Positions 1 through 11,879 of a stretch of 64,000 nucleotides of DNA are shown here, one piece after another; the first letter of the stretch is position 1, and each line of letters starts with the position of its first letter. The stretch comes from Calliphora vicina (lineage: Eukaryota > Arthropoda > Insecta > Diptera > Calliphoridae): contig NC_088780.1 in the NCBI RefSeq assembly GCF_958450345.1, positions 93,260,226 through 93,324,225 on the forward strand, in the 5' to 3' direction. Both the position numbers and the translations under genes were made by a program. The notes beneath the pieces are model-generated. The model saw only the letters and a program-made list of their open reading frames with translations, did no database searches and had not been told where the DNA came from.

Positions 1-562
1 TCTTGAACTAAAAGAGATAACTGACATATGCATGTTTTTTGTAGATCTCCTTAAGGACTATTTATATTTTAAATTTCAGATCTTCCGGTTCATTCTTGGA
101 TTTTTGGCGATTTTTTAAAAAAATGTGAGACCCGAGATGACGTGTAAATCTCTGTTTACAATTTTTGTATCGTTGGTGACCTCCACTGAAATTTTCCGGC
201 AAAAATTTTCGTAGAATATTTGAATCCTTTAATGTCCTTTTTTAATAAACTTTTTTCGATTTTCTCGAAAAAAGGGTAAAATTTACCCCTAAAGAGAAGA
301 GATAGAGGGTTAAGATCTTCCACAAAAATGATCCACATAAAATTCCACAATATAACTCTGACAATAAGAATTCTCTCAGATATTAACTGACAACATTTTT
401 TTCAGTTAGTATAATGCTCCTTTCGATTACAAAATTAAAACTTTGACCCACTGTAAAAAAAAATTGAAAATGCCTTTTAGATAGACTATATATTAGGGGT
501 TCAATTAGTTTCCGCCTAGAATACGTACAGATAGTTTTTTTGTAATATATATAGGGTCAACT
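1..562. other. AT-rich non-coding DNA, nothing recognised
   Basis: No open frame with recognisable protein similarity, no RNA gene and no terminal-repeat structure was seen here. Confidence 0.6.
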
Positions 563-630
563 GACTTTTGCTTAGGGCACGCAACATAATTATACATGAC
601 TAATTATGTTGCGTGCCCTAAGCAAAAGTC
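563..630. repeat. Perfect 30-bp inverted repeat (hairpin)
   Basis: The arms at 563-592 and 601-630 are exact reverse complements around an 8-base spacer. Each arm contains the core CTTAGGGCACGCAACATAAT. Outside the arms the symmetry stops. It could be a tiny foldback or MITE relic; the perfect arms suggest recent formation or arm-to-arm repair. No transposon family was recognised. Confidence 0.85.
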
Positions 631-1097
631 TGGCTAAATGTGTAACCAGTAATTACTCTAAATTATAGGTTAAATTACTATTTCGCGTCAGTCAATCAGA
701 ACTGCTGGGATATTTAGAACTTGTTAGGTATGTGCTTACATTTCTAAGTGTATTCTAATGTTGAATGTATGTGCATTTGGTAAATATGTTTTGTTTTTTT
801 TCTAAGAAATTTAAATTTTATTATACATGTAGAAAATATTTATATTGCTCTCGTATCTGATTGTTTTTTTATGGTGCTTCAGCAAAGCAATAATTTGCCT
901 GCCACTTCGGTTTTAAAGTTTGGTAATGCGTTTGCAGCAAACCTAGCTTGACTTAAATTTTGCTATTAAATATTGGTTTCTAACGCTAGTTATAAAAAAT
1001 TTGTAATTTGTACTAAATTAGCTGGTTAATAAGGTCTTGATTTTAGAAATTTATGGTGAACTTATTACCCAACCAATTTTGTGGCAGTTATTCCATA
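631..1097. other. AT-rich non-coding DNA, nothing recognised
   Basis: No gene, RNA or repeat structure was recognised. Confidence 0.55.
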
Positions 1098-1250
1098 TAG
1101 GGTGCCCCGATAGACTAGACGATAGTGTGTTGGACTATCAATCCAGGGGTTGCGGGTTCGATTCCTGCCAGAGACTCTGGGTGTTTCTGCAGACAAGCAA
1201 AACGCTTCGCAGTTTGTGTTCGTATTTAAAAAAAAAAAAAATAAAAAAAA
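1098..1250 (+). mobile_element. tRNA-derived SINE with A-rich tail
   Basis: A tRNA-like head carries a box-B-like GGTTCGATTCC at 1155-1165 inside a T-arm that can pair (GCGGG/CCTGC). A weaker box-A-like segment lies at about 1111-1121. The anticodon-like arm TTGGA/TCCAG encloses a seven-base loop. After the head comes about 50 bases of unrelated body, then an almost pure A tract from about 1227 to 1250. Head, body and A-tail is the layout of a SINE copied by LINE machinery and transcribed by RNA polymerase III. The 5' half cannot close a proper acceptor stem, so this is not a working tRNA gene. Target duplications are not clear. Confidence 0.65.
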
Positions 1251-2457
1251 ATATCAGCATAGTGTGATGTTACTGTTGTTGCAAAAGCAATATAAAATAT
1301 GACAACCCTCCTATAGAGAATTTGAACTAACTTCTATACAATATATTTATTATTTTGCCTCGTGTTACAATAAGTAGTGACTTTGCTTGAGACTGCCACT
1401 TGAGACGACACAGATTTTAACTTTTTGTTGTAGAAATACAAAAGAAAGACAGCTATTTTAAATAAAATTAATAAAATATTTGTTAAAGAAAATTAGATTT
1501 TTAAGCCTTTTTTAATATGTTTGAAAATGTTTTGTAAAATCTATTTCAATTTAATTTAAATATAATTTGATCGAATACATAAAATATTATAATTCATTAT
1601 CTTAAACTTTAGAAAATTATCTAATGAAAAAGACGAATATATTTGTAATACAATCCTATAATATGACTGATTTCTTCTATCAAAAGTAATAAGCTGCACA
1701 AGAAAAAATTTTATTTCAGAAGTCAAACTGACGGACATCAAAACCGATACTTAAATATAAGGATTCAGAAAATTCTAGCCTTTTGTATCAATTTTTGTTA
1801 GGAATTACTTAACCATCAGCAATAACCTACTTTAAAGTATTTAAAAAACACTCCGAAAAACAAATATTTTTTTGTGGGATTGTAAGTTTTAAATATAACT
1901 TAAATTATTTTATTTTACACTAAAATTTTCTTTGTGTTATTTTTTCGCTTATTTAACAAAAAAGGCGCACACGCGTTTCATTTAAAATCAAGTCGTGAAC
2001 AAATTAATATTTTTGTTCATGATTTGTGGTTTTATCATGTCGGATAGAGATAAATGCATCATATAAAATGTACATGAATAATAATAAAAAATAAAAAATA
2101 AAAAAAAAATGTGAAAAGCCTACACTTTTTGTAAAAATAAAATCATTTACATACAATTTATAAGTGTATTAATAAAAATCTGTTGTAAAACAAAAATATA
2201 ACAGTAATTTTTCTATAAAATTTAAAGCATACATAAAGTTTTACATCAATGATTTTTATAGCAGAAACGTTTTATGTCAAGTTGCAGGATATTCTTAAAT
2301 TTTGTTAATTTTGTATAATTGATATTCTAGATACGCTTCAATTTAAAATGCCTTTTTTGCAATATATGGACATTTGCACTGAATTAAAATGTTAATAAAG
2401 AAATGATATTTTCTAGCATTATAACAAACAAATTCATAAATATTTTAATATAATTAT
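1251..2457. other. AT-rich non-coding DNA, nothing recognised
   Basis: Only homopolymer runs and a small imperfect hairpin near 1985-2035 were seen. No gene. Confidence 0.55.
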
Positions 2458-2500
2458 GGAATTCACAAGGTCATCATGAAATATTGTCATAATGTTCTAA
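2458..2500 (+). repeat. Truncated end of the GTCAATTCACAAGG TIR family
   Basis: It contains AATTCACAAGGTC followed by ATTGTCATAATGTTCTAA, matching the first ~40 bases of the element at 5069-5330 and its second copy at 40475-40727. The rest of the element is missing. Confidence 0.6.
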
Positions 2501-2644
2501 AAGCAGTTAAAGGAAGATTGGTCAGAAACAAAGAAACCAAAAAAATTAAATTGGCACAAATTTACCACTTATAATTTCCAGTAATAGAAAATATCAATTT
2601 AACCAAATCAGTACCGCAATTCTGAAACTTTTTAAAGACAAAAT

Positions 2645-2778
2645 TTTGTCGTTAAGTAATCAAAATTCGTTTGTTAACAATATTTATCGATAAGAGATAT
2701 TCCGAATTAAATGTTACCGATTATTTTCGTTAAAAATAGTCGGTAGATAACGAAATTTGTCGGTAGGTTAACGACAAA
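2645..2778. repeat. Possible small TIR element
   Basis: A perfect 11-base inverted repeat, TTTGTCGTTAA at 2645-2655 and its complement at 2768-2778, encloses a second imperfect hairpin (TACCGATTATTTT with AAAAATAGTCGGTA). No clear target duplication. It could be chance in AT-rich DNA. Confidence 0.4.
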
Positions 2779-2815
2779 TAAAGTGTTCTAGTTAAGCCAT
2801 AACGATAATTGTTAA

Positions 2816-2866
2816 GAGTTAAGGCTCCATTAGAGTTAAGGCTCCATTAGAGTTAAGGCTCCATTA
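2816..2866 (+). repeat. Three tandem 17-bp units, GAGTTAAGGCTCCATTA
   Basis: Three exact head-to-tail units at 2816-2832, 2833-2849 and 2850-2866. The unit contains TTA followed by the terminal bases of the adjoining element at 2856-3187, so the array is an amplified transposon tip with its target triplet. Confidence 0.9.
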
Positions 2867-3187
2867 GTCTTTGCGTTCTGTAACGTTTCTTTATTAAATT
2901 TCAATGTATTTTGAAAATATTACATTTTTTATTTTTTTGTTAATAATAAATATTTCCCTTTCAAAAATGTTGGCACCACTGCTTTCATATTGATAGCATT
3001 TTTGTGTGTATGTGATATCAGCTGTTTTAGCTATCACTTAACGTTGCGGAAAAAATTCTGTTTTCAACAGATTCATCCGCAACAGAACGGCAACATTACA
3101 GAAAAACTAACGACATACACAACTTTCCCTATGCTAAAAACAACAGCTGATTTGTTACGGAACGGAACGTACAAACTAATTAGGCCT
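2856..3187. mobile_element. TIR element with TTA target duplication (PIF/Harbinger-like MITE)
   Basis: The left end reads AGGCTCCATTAGTCTTTGCG and the right end, complemented, AGGCCTAATTAGTTTGTACG. Similarity continues about 35 bases inward through GTTC-GTAAC blocks. TTA flanks both sides (2853-2855 and 3188-3190), as expected for PIF/Harbinger insertions. The 332-bp body has only short shadow frames, so it is non-autonomous. The superfamily rests on the TTA triplet and is tentative. Confidence 0.6.
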
Positions 3188-3227
3188 TTAGTTTTGTAAC
3201 ATAAATATATTTTTAAGATAAATTTAA

Positions 3228-4205
3228 CCCTTTGTGGACCGACGGTACTTATAAGTACCATAACAATAATAAGCTTACAAAATGAATACAAAACTTATTT
3301 TGACCCTTTTAGCCCAAAAGTACTTTGCAGTGCATTATCATCTTTGGAATAATATATTTTGTTTGCCTATTGGCAAACTCGCTTTCTGGAGTGTAGAATA
3401 TTTATCCCTATATTCAAATTTCCTAGTGAGCATTTTAAACAATATTTGGCGATGTGATACGAGTATAAACATTAGAGTTCGTTTGTGACCAGGTCACTTC
3501 ATTTGTTTTTCGGGTTTCATAATTTTTCTGAAGGTTTTTTGCGTAAAAAAAGCAAAAACGGTTGCATATATTGCAAATCTGATTTCACCAATGGATTCTG
3601 CATCAAAAATTAATACAATTGATGTTTTTTGAATCCTTATAAATAGTTCCACAAACATACAACAGGGGGTGCAAATATCATAATAAAAAATAAAAAAAGA
3701 ATTTTAGTTTTTTTAAACATGCACGATGAAAATACATTTTATGACATATTGATTTTTTGTATTTACGTGATATATAGCGTTTTTGATGAAAATGTCTTAA
3801 AAGTTTTATGCTGGACATTGTATGATAATGAAGTGGAATTACCTAAGGCTAAAAAAATGTAATTAATGAATAGTTCTATTCCAAATTTGCTATTGAAGGT
3901 AAAATAATAGAGATATTAGTGATTCTTAGTTAAATTTGAACTACTTTTTTTTTCATGATAAATTTTTGGGGTACTTTAAAATAAAATTCTTAATAAATGC
4001 GAAATTAACCATAAGCTCTCTTTTGTTGTGTCTTATTTCTGACATTCTGGATTTTCAGTTTTGGTTTATTCAAGGACTAACAGTAAAATTTCACGGAGTA
4101 TATTTTTGCGGAACATTTTAACCCCTTAAATCCTTGTTTTAATGGCGTTTTTTGCTATTTTTAAAAGAAGGACAAACAATACCCATGCCTTGAGGTTTTA
4201 GAGGG
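3228..4205. mobile_element. Putative TTAA-flanked element (piggyBac-like)
   Basis: TTAA at 3224-3227 is followed by CCCTTTGTGGAC, and the right end reads TTTTAGAGGG followed by TTAA at 4206-4209. Inverted CCCTYT ends next to TTAA are typical of piggyBac-type elements. Similarity between the ends beyond the first ~7 bases is weak, and I found no transposase motif inside. The palindrome GGTACTTATAAGTACC lies just inside the left end at about 3244-3259. Confidence 0.35.
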
Positions 4206-4359
4206 TTAACTTATTTTTTTCTCCATTACCCCTCTTGGGAACAATTGGCTTCCACAAAGCATCTTCCATCTTATACGATTTGTTTTGAAGTTGTTTTTCG
4301 CATATTTCCCATATAAGATTGTTATTGGAGTATCGTGCGTCTTCATGTAGAACCAGACT

Positions 4360-4553
4360 GTTGTTATTTTTGTATCAGTTTCGTTAAACGGTTGTTGTTC
4401 CTGCTAAGTAGGTGATTGGTCTGCTGTAGCGGGTCCAAGGATACATGTAGGATGTTGCCATAAGATCTAGCCTATTGTTATTTTTGCCTTGTGTCAGTTT
4501 CGTTAATCAGTTGTTGTTCCAACTAAGTAGATGATTGGTCTGCTGTAGCTGGA
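4360..4553. repeat. Diverged direct repeat, ~118-bp period
   Basis: Two copies of a ~75-bp block (about 4360-4434 and 4476-4553) share CAGTTTCGTTAA, GTTGTTGTTCC and GATTGGTCTGCTGTAGC. This is an old local tandem duplication. No coding similarity was recognised. Confidence 0.7.
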
Positions 4554-4682
4554 GGGTAAACATATTCTACAAAAATGTTCTCCGTAACATTTTACATAAA
4601 TTAGCTGAACACATTTTATACCTAAAATGTAAGGATCACATGGTTTCTTATGCCGATTAACAATAAGAATGTGCCAGAGTTG

Positions 4683-4971
4683 GGACACTTTAACCCTCCC
4701 TCAAATGAAATTCAGATATAAACTTTCAAAACGCCGATACACGTTTTTTTTGTCTTCTCTATTGGTCGGACCTTGTTGTATAGTGTAATTTATATATATA
4801 CAAGAGTCAGTCGGTCCATAATTAGTCATAGTTCCCATATAATGCCCACTTCCACAAATAGGTTTCATGTATACAGATTTCATGCCACCTAATTTTATGG
4901 CGATTGGTCCTAATTAGATTGGTGTAGGGTATCATATGGTCGGGCATGGCCGACTATACTTTCTAACTTGT
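4683..4971 (+). mobile_element. 5'-truncated INE-1/DINE-1-like Helitron derivative (family 1)
   Basis: It matches the 3' halves of the fuller copies at 51363-52089, 57634-58412 and 58664-59359: repeated GGTCCATAATTAGTCATAG and CCCATATAATGCCCACTTCC blocks, then GGTGTAGGGTATCATATGG. The 3' hairpin GTCGGGCATGGCCGAC follows, with a terminal CTAACTTG. The 5' end and microsatellite are lost. Confidence 0.75.
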
Positions 4972-5068
4972 TTTTAATTTGATACATTTTAAAATTGTTC
5001 GAAATGAGTCATTGGTGTAGAACTGGGCTTTTTATCTACGAATTGTATAATGTTACAAGGAACACAAG

Positions 5069-5330
5069 TGGTCAATTCACAAGGTCTCTTATCAGTCATA
5101 TTGTCATAATGTTCTAATGTCCTAATACATCACCGCTCGGCAGATCGGCTTAACCGACTTTTAGGCATTCGGAGCAGGTCTCTGCTGGTTGGTTACGATA
5201 ACACAATAAACATAGCATATAGAGTAGTATTATTTTAGGAAATTTTTTGCTTGAAAAATAATAAAAACTATTTTGAAATATTACGACATTATGACAATAT
5301 GACATGATAAGAGACCTTGTGAATTGACCA
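5069..5330. mobile_element. 262-bp TIR element, GTCAATTCACAAGG family, copy 1
   Basis: The 26-bp ends starting TGGTCAATTCACAAGGTCTC are perfect inverted repeats, and TTATGACAATATGAC-type symmetry continues inward. A second, inverted copy lies at 40475-40727, with fragments at 2458-2500 and 38343-38392. There is no coding capacity. A clear target duplication was not found, so the superfamily is undecided. Confidence 0.8.
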
Positions 5331-6609
5331 AATGTATTTGTATCCATATTTTTTTTCTGCGTGCTCTTGGTTACAAACCCGTAAAAATTTGTTGTATTTA
5401 AAACTAACTACAAGTAAGGCCTTCATTGATGTCGGCCATTATGCTGTATTAGATCTTGCTTACAAATTATATGTAAATAGAGAATAAGGTAAGCAAACTT
5501 GTTGTTATTTTGTGGCCTGCATATTATTGCTGTTCTAAGTTGAGTGTATTTTACTGTTATTGTTATTGAATGGAAGTCATTACCCTAATGTTGTAGTTGA
5601 ATCAAGGGTTAGATACTATTGTTTTTTTTTGTTTTGCTTTGTTATTTGTTTGTACTCTCCCTACTCTCAACAGAATGTTGTAATTAATAAGGTATTTGTT
5701 TGGTTTTTATAAGCAATATACAATTACCAAAATATATATTAACAAACTAATGAAAAAATCTGTTCAGAGCTTTTTGATTAATTTACATACCCTACAGTAA
5801 ATCACAATAAATTTACATTTGCAAAAAACTTGTTTAGTTTAAAGTAAATTCACTAAAAATAATGAAAATACATCTCTTAATATAGCTTCACAACAAATAT
5901 TCACATTGGAAATCAAATGAAATTTTAAATTCAAAAAATCAAAAATATAACCAAAATTTCATAAAATTAAAATTCAAATTTAAGTAGTTTACAAAAATAA
6001 TTAAATTACATTTTAATTTTTTTTTGTTTAACTTTTCACATAGTTCAATCCTATTAAATATAACTTTAGTGTACTTTAAGCGGCTGCAAAAACAAAACAA
6101 AAATTATGTGTTTGCATACTTTAAGGCTTTGCAGAACTTAAAAGCCTATTTCAAGGTAAACTAAACAAAAGAATTTAAAAAAAAAATATGAAAACAAAAA
6201 TGTTAATACAAAAACAAAACAGAATACTAAGCGCAGAGGAGCCGACCAGCAGCTGCCTGCATAAAACTTTGTCTCTTATTATGTACAAAGTTTTATAGAA
6301 ACAATTTTAAAAATACATGGGAAAATAAAATGAAAACAAAAGTGAAAAAATCAAGAGAAAAATATTTACTGTTTCGTACTGTTTCATTGCCACAAGCAAT
6401 GACAAAATAAAGAAGATAGAAAAAAAAAGAAACCACTAGAAACCAAAACAATGCAAATATTATTCAGTTCTGATTACAGGACCAGCCTGTGAAAACAAAT
6501 AGAACTGCGATACATTTGACAGTAAATTAAAAAGGGAATGGAAATAAAAATTGTATATTTAAAATGAATGGTAAATGTTACACCAGTTACTTCAATTTTA
6601 AGAAAATAA
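5331..6609. other. AT-rich non-coding DNA, nothing recognised
   Basis: There is a small hairpin near 6258-6295 (ATAAAACTTTGT with ACAAAGTTTTAT). Nothing else was recognised. Confidence 0.55.
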
Positions 6610-7524
6610 CACGGTGCTACGATGGAAAAAAAAACTTGGAAAACGACCTAGCGTGGGTTATAGGTCTTGCTGAGTACATCACAAATTGTATCAAAAAATG
6701 TCAGAAGCACCCTCAAATTCAGAAGTGATTCTAAAATAACCGTTTTCAGTAAAGTTTGTCAACTTATCGACCTGTAACTCAGTCAGTTTTTGTCCGATTT
6801 TAAAACTTTTAACGTGTTTGGAAAGAAAACGGATTTCGCTTTAAAATTACATGCATTTATTGATAAATTTGTACATTACATTTGGGTTTTAATTTTTCAA
6901 ATCGGATGAAAACTGTAAAAGTTATTTAACTTTTCATTAGTACCTTTTTTAGTATTTTCTCCCTCAGCGCATATGAATAAAAAAAAAAACAAAAAACTAT
7001 ACAAAATTTACTAATTTAATTTACAAGGTAAATTTTTTTGAACTTTTTTTGAAAAATTTTAATAACTTTTGCGAATATAAACCGATTTTAATAAGTATGT
7101 CATATTTTTCTCTATATAAAATTGTCTTTACAACACTGTGCAAAAAAAAATTGGTTTTCATAGATAAAATTGAAAATTACTATTGTTGAATTTGAAAAAT
7201 TACTAAAAAAAATAAAAAAAATTAAACTTTTTATAAAAACTTAAACAATTTCTTGGAATATACATTTTATGCCTACATAAAAGAAAAGCCTGATTCTTTC
7301 TCTATCCATAATTGTTTAAAATTTTCAAATCGGTAAAAAATATGAGAGTTAGAGGTACTAAAGTACTACGACCTACCCTAAAACAGTTTTTTCAAAATAA
7401 CTCAAAATTTTGGGGGTGTTTCAAATTATTTGAAAACGGTTTTGGTATGTCCTCACCTAGGACTATAACCCCCATTAGGTCGCTTTTCAAGTTCTGACAA
7501 ATATTGTAATTTTGTAGCAGAGTG
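6610..7524 (+). mobile_element. Non-coding element with CACNNTGCTAC ends, copy 1
   Basis: It starts CACGGTGCTACGATGG and ends GTAGCAGAGTG, so the tips are imperfect inverted repeats. A second copy in the same orientation lies at 41182-42192. The two align almost throughout, for instance the blocks TTATAGGTCTTGCTGAGTAC, AACCGTTTTCAGT, TTAGAGGTACTAAAGTACTA and CACCTAGGACTATAAC. Neither copy has an open frame longer than about 70 codons, and those present do not agree between copies. It is a non-autonomous DNA transposon of unassigned superfamily; target duplications are not evident. Confidence 0.7.
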
Positions 7525-8797
7525 TAATTTGTATAATCTTGTTATTACAGAAATTTAGAAAATGTTGGAAATTCTTAAAGAATACTGAACTCAACAATAC
7601 AATTTATCAACACATCCGTAGCTAAAAGTTAACATTAAATATAATTCCTTTAAGTATGCTGTGCAATTTTGTAGATAGTTGATTGTGGAAAGTTTATTTT
7701 ACAATAATTAAAAAAAATATTAAATGATTTTAAAGTTTTTATACAAGCTTTACAAGCTTTTTTACAGACTAAGGTCAAATTACAGTATTTAGTTTCTTTT
7801 TAATATATTGTAAAACAAAAACGAATGATAAATGGTGTATGGTTGTTTACTTGCTAACAGCAATAAAAACACATAAATTCCAACAACATCTTAAAGTATG
7901 CTATAAATGAAAATAAAAATAAATAGCCCACAGGTATGCTGTGCATTAAATACCAACTTATACGTATTTAATCGTTAAATAATAACAAGCACAAGGCGAG
8001 AAGACAACACGAGACAACTTGTTAAACGCCACTATTAAGAATATAAATACTCCTGCTACTATATAATAAAAATAACGGACGAATGACAAACAAAACAAAC
8101 AAATAAATAAATACATAATACCTTTTATTATAATTTCAAATTAATTGTAATTTATCATGTTATTTCTGGAATCTGTTAGAAACTATATACTAAAAATATT
8201 CTCACAAAGAAATACTATATAGAAATCATTTTCAAGAGAAGGCAAAATATGTTAGTTTGTATTATTGTTAAGATAATATTTATGTGTGTAATACATATAT
8301 TATATTGTGGCATGCTTTCAGGCGTATACAATTAAGATTTGTGTTTGCATAAGTATGTATAACAGTTACAGAACATGATGCTCCCCTCTAGGGATCATCC
8401 CTACAAAATTAACAACAACGAGAGAAAATATCAGAAAAGGAAAACTAAATTTACGTTTGTCTTCAGGGAACACGTTTTTGTGTTTAGTCTTCGAGCCACT
8501 TAGGAATATCATTGCTGCTTTTGAGAGGAAACTTATGCTCTACTACAATTATACGAGGCTTTTGTGTTGTTTAACAAAAGCACAAGTTAGAGTGTATGGT
8601 TTGGCTCTTCAGCATTTTTATATTATTTTGTATTGTTCAGATTTTATGTATTAGTTTAATATATTTAGTTGTTTCTTTTGTTGAATGTGTTAGTTTTCAT
8701 TAAGGTTTTGCTGGGTGTAAACAAACGATAACAATAGCTGGTAAGAGTATTTTAACAAGGAGGTGTTAAATTGAGTTTAAGTAATGCAATGTCTAGG
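7525..8797. other. AT-rich non-coding DNA, nothing recognised
   Basis: No gene or repeat structure was recognised. Confidence 0.55.
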
Positions 8798-8960
8798 CCA
8801 AACCGCCAAAATATCTTAAGAGCAAAACAACAAACTTTCCAGTAGAAACATTTTTGTGATTGTTGGCATTTTCAAAATCAATGTATACATATGTACAATT
8901 CTAGATTTTCGATTTACATTAAACAAATATTTTGTTGGTTAAGATATTTTTGCTGTTTGG
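8798..8960. mobile_element. 163-bp TIR element (MITE)
   Basis: The left end CCAAACCGCCAAAATATCTT and the right end, complemented, CCAAACAGCAAAAATATCTT match over 20 bases with two differences. There is no coding capacity. A target duplication is not clear. Confidence 0.65.
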
Positions 8961-9776
8961 GGTCGATATCTTGTAATTTGTTTAATTAGCTGTAATTATA
9001 CATATTTTAGTGCAATTAAGTAAATTAAATTACTATGAAAAAGTACTATTATAATTATGTATTTACGTATTTAACTTTAGATTAATGAAAAGCACTGACG
9101 TTTTTCAATTACAGTTGTAGATAATTGACAATAATTGGAATGGTATCAAATAACTATGTTGATTAATGACTATAAAATGTGTGGCAATAAATTAAAACAA
9201 ATTAAGTCAAAATCTAAGAAATTATATCTGATGCTTGTTTTTACTTTTGAAATATTATTTCAAGTTTTATAGTCATCTTATATCAGACAACATCAAGTTG
9301 TACCAAGGCCTACATTTGTTTTGATTGGATCACTTAAAATAATAGTTATACAGAGTGTTATTTTAAATTATTTAGGAAAACAACAAGTATTTTACTTAGC
9401 ACTCTAAGTTCTTATATGATTTGATTGATACGAAAAGTAATATGAGTTTTCAAAAACCATGTAATCATCAGATTTTTTAAAACTCGTCCCAGTTATTGAA
9501 CGCAGACGACAACTCAGATAGTATAAAAGTTGTGTTCCTAATTTCACAGACTTTTTACGTTCCCTAAAAATATATAAAAAAAATCTGTTCGATTCTGAAA
9601 ATTTGTTAATACTAATTTAAGCCAAAAACCATCAAGAATTTTCATATAAGTCTATAAAATGTATATATCTTTATTAAAGAGGTCCGACTAACTTAAATCT
9701 GGAAAAATCGATAGTTATCTTATCCTTCGAATAGTTGTCTGAATAATTCTGAATATCATCTTACTAATTCCGTTAA
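8961..9776. other. AT-rich non-coding DNA, nothing recognised
   Basis: No gene or repeat structure was recognised. Confidence 0.55.
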
Positions 9777-10394
9777 AGCTGGGTTTCCGCATACAACGTA
9801 ATCGGCGCCGATAACGAAAACTGAAAAACGTTGATGTTCGTCACCGTCTCGTTTCCGATTTTTTTTGTTTCAGTTCGGTGCGTTGCGGCATAAAACAGAA
9901 ACGAAATTATTTTTTAATTTTGGATGTAGCACATTAAATAGAATTTCATTAATTTTGACAAAATCTATTATTTATTACTCTTCCAATAAGGAAACATTTT
10001 TTTTTATTCATTTTAATTTTCTTTAAATTTGAATTAAAATAATTTCGTTCCTACAGCACCGAAAACAACCTACTTGAAGTTGTTTTCGTTCCGGCCCCAA
10101 ATGACAGGGTTTTCGTTACTGATCGGTGCCGTTTCGTACCAAATTTTCGTTGCTGATTTCTGAAAAGAACTTTTTTTTTGGAGCAAATGTATGGAATTTC
10201 GTTTTCGGTGCCGATTAGACCCCTTTCACACTAGGCAATTTAGTTGCGCAAGTCTCTTGTGTTTGTAGATGTCAGAGGTAATGTTGGGTTAAGGAGAAGA
10301 AAATTTTGCATGCTGTTTTGTTGTTGGGCAAGAGACTTGCGCAACTAAATTGCCTAGTGTGAAAGGGGTCTTACGGTGTATGCGGAAACGTAGC
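9777..10394. mobile_element. TTAA-flanked TIR element, interrupted by an inner MITE
   Basis: Ends AGCTGGGTTTCCGCATACAA and, complemented from the right, GCTACGTTTCCGCATACACC continue into CGTAATCGGC-CCGA, giving arms of about 38 bases. TTAA lies directly outside at 9773-9776 and 10395-10398. The inner 153-bp element at 10218-10370 has split the right arm. The body is non-coding. TTAA could mark a piggyBac-like origin, or TTA plus A a Harbinger-like one. Confidence 0.65.
10218..10370. mobile_element. 153-bp MITE with TTA target duplication, nested
   Basis: Arms of about 40 bases start GACCCCTTTCACACTAGGCA and are near-perfect inverted repeats. TTA is duplicated at 10215-10217 and 10371-10373. 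This fits a PIF/Harbinger-type MITE. It sits inside the right arm of the 9777-10394 element, so it is the younger insertion. Confidence 0.8.
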
Positions 10395-11879
10395 TTAAGA
10401 AGTCGTCTTACTAGAAAAGAATATTTTCCTGGTATAATAAACATTTTTGTTTGATATAATCGGATTTATGTTTTTGTTCTGGCTAAAACAATGAATATTG
10501 CGATGAAAAATATTCGGTTTTTTAAATCGTGGAAACTGATTTTCTGTTCGAAAATATTTTAGGTTATAAACGAATCACTCGATTGGAGCAAGTTTTATTC
10601 TGTTGATGTTCTAATGTCGCATTCTTGCACCTAAATCTTCGTTTGTCATCAGCAATCCGCAATCGTTTTAATCAAATGCCTGCAAATTTTAATTTAAATC
10701 AAAATTTAACTTAACAAAAAGTGTTATTGCTTATAATATTCACTCTAAACATAATTTTTTTAATATCTAGACCATATTGTAACTCGATAAATACGAAATG
10801 CAGAGCTTTTTATAGATAGTTTTTGTATTTAGAGATCACTAATAAATATAAGAAAACCATTAAATAATTTTATCCAGCTAGATTTGAATTTGGAAGCACA
10901 GTGAAAAGTGACGGAAAATTATGTCGCGTGCTAAATCAAAAGCTATAGAGAAAAAAACTAATATAAATATTTCAACATGATAACTTTTTTTTAAAAAATA
11001 TATAAAAATTTTGTTTTTTTTCTAAATTAGTTCTATTTTTGAAGCATAATGACAAAATCTACATTTTTCGCGAAACAAAGATCTACTAAAAACTATCCTA
11101 AAATGGAAACAAGAAAAATTGTTGGATTTCTTTATTTTTTTTCACTTCAAAGCGTACGAATGTCGCGTTCTTGACTATTTCATTAACATCACCTATTGAA
11201 ATACCCTGAAAGTACAAACATAAATAAACGTTACAATTAATTTTGAAGGGCATACAACATATTATTTGAAAATATTTTTGTATGAAAATAAGAAGTTTGT
11301 GTGAGTGGAATATAAATTATACGCAATGAATTTCAAAATTTAGTTATATATTTCATGATAAATGAAAAACTAAACTCACAGTTTGGGATAAGGAACTAAT
11401 CTTTAATATACTTGTAGGTGGATTTAGTAAAATTATTTTGATTTAATACTATGTTTAATAATGAAAATATTGTGACACGAAAAATGTCTAATTCATGCTG
11501 AGATCAGTCACCTTTAGTATAAAAAATACTAAAAAAAAAGATTAAACAAATAAAATATTTTAAAGCCTCCTTGTTTTTGTTCCAGCTACCAAAAAAGCAA
11601 CAAGCGGAAGTTTAGTAAATAGAAAATATTTCTCTAAAAATAACACCAATTCACTAATATACTAACAGAACTCAATACAAAAAAAAACATACACATACAA
11701 ATACACACATTTGTATAAATAAAGAATCCTGTCTCTTGAATGTGACTACACGGAGTACTCTGTGAATAATGAAAATTGTAGTATTTGTTTGGGTGTTTAT
11801 TTTGTTGTTGTTATTGCATATATTTCCCAGCAGTTCTAGGAGAATGTACCGAAGTAGTGATTTTACCTATCATTTAGGA
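10395..11879. other. AT-rich non-coding DNA with one short repeat relic
   Basis: At 10871-10903 lies a relic of the end of the CACTGTGG family (TCCAGCTAGATTTGAATTTGG, then AGCACAGTG), whose fuller copies are at 22321-23683 and 39533-40369. Nothing else was recognised. Confidence 0.5.

Noticed and set aside
1098..1172. Possible functional tRNA gene
   Set aside because: The acceptor stem and D-arm cannot be formed properly, and it is followed by a SINE-like body and A tail.
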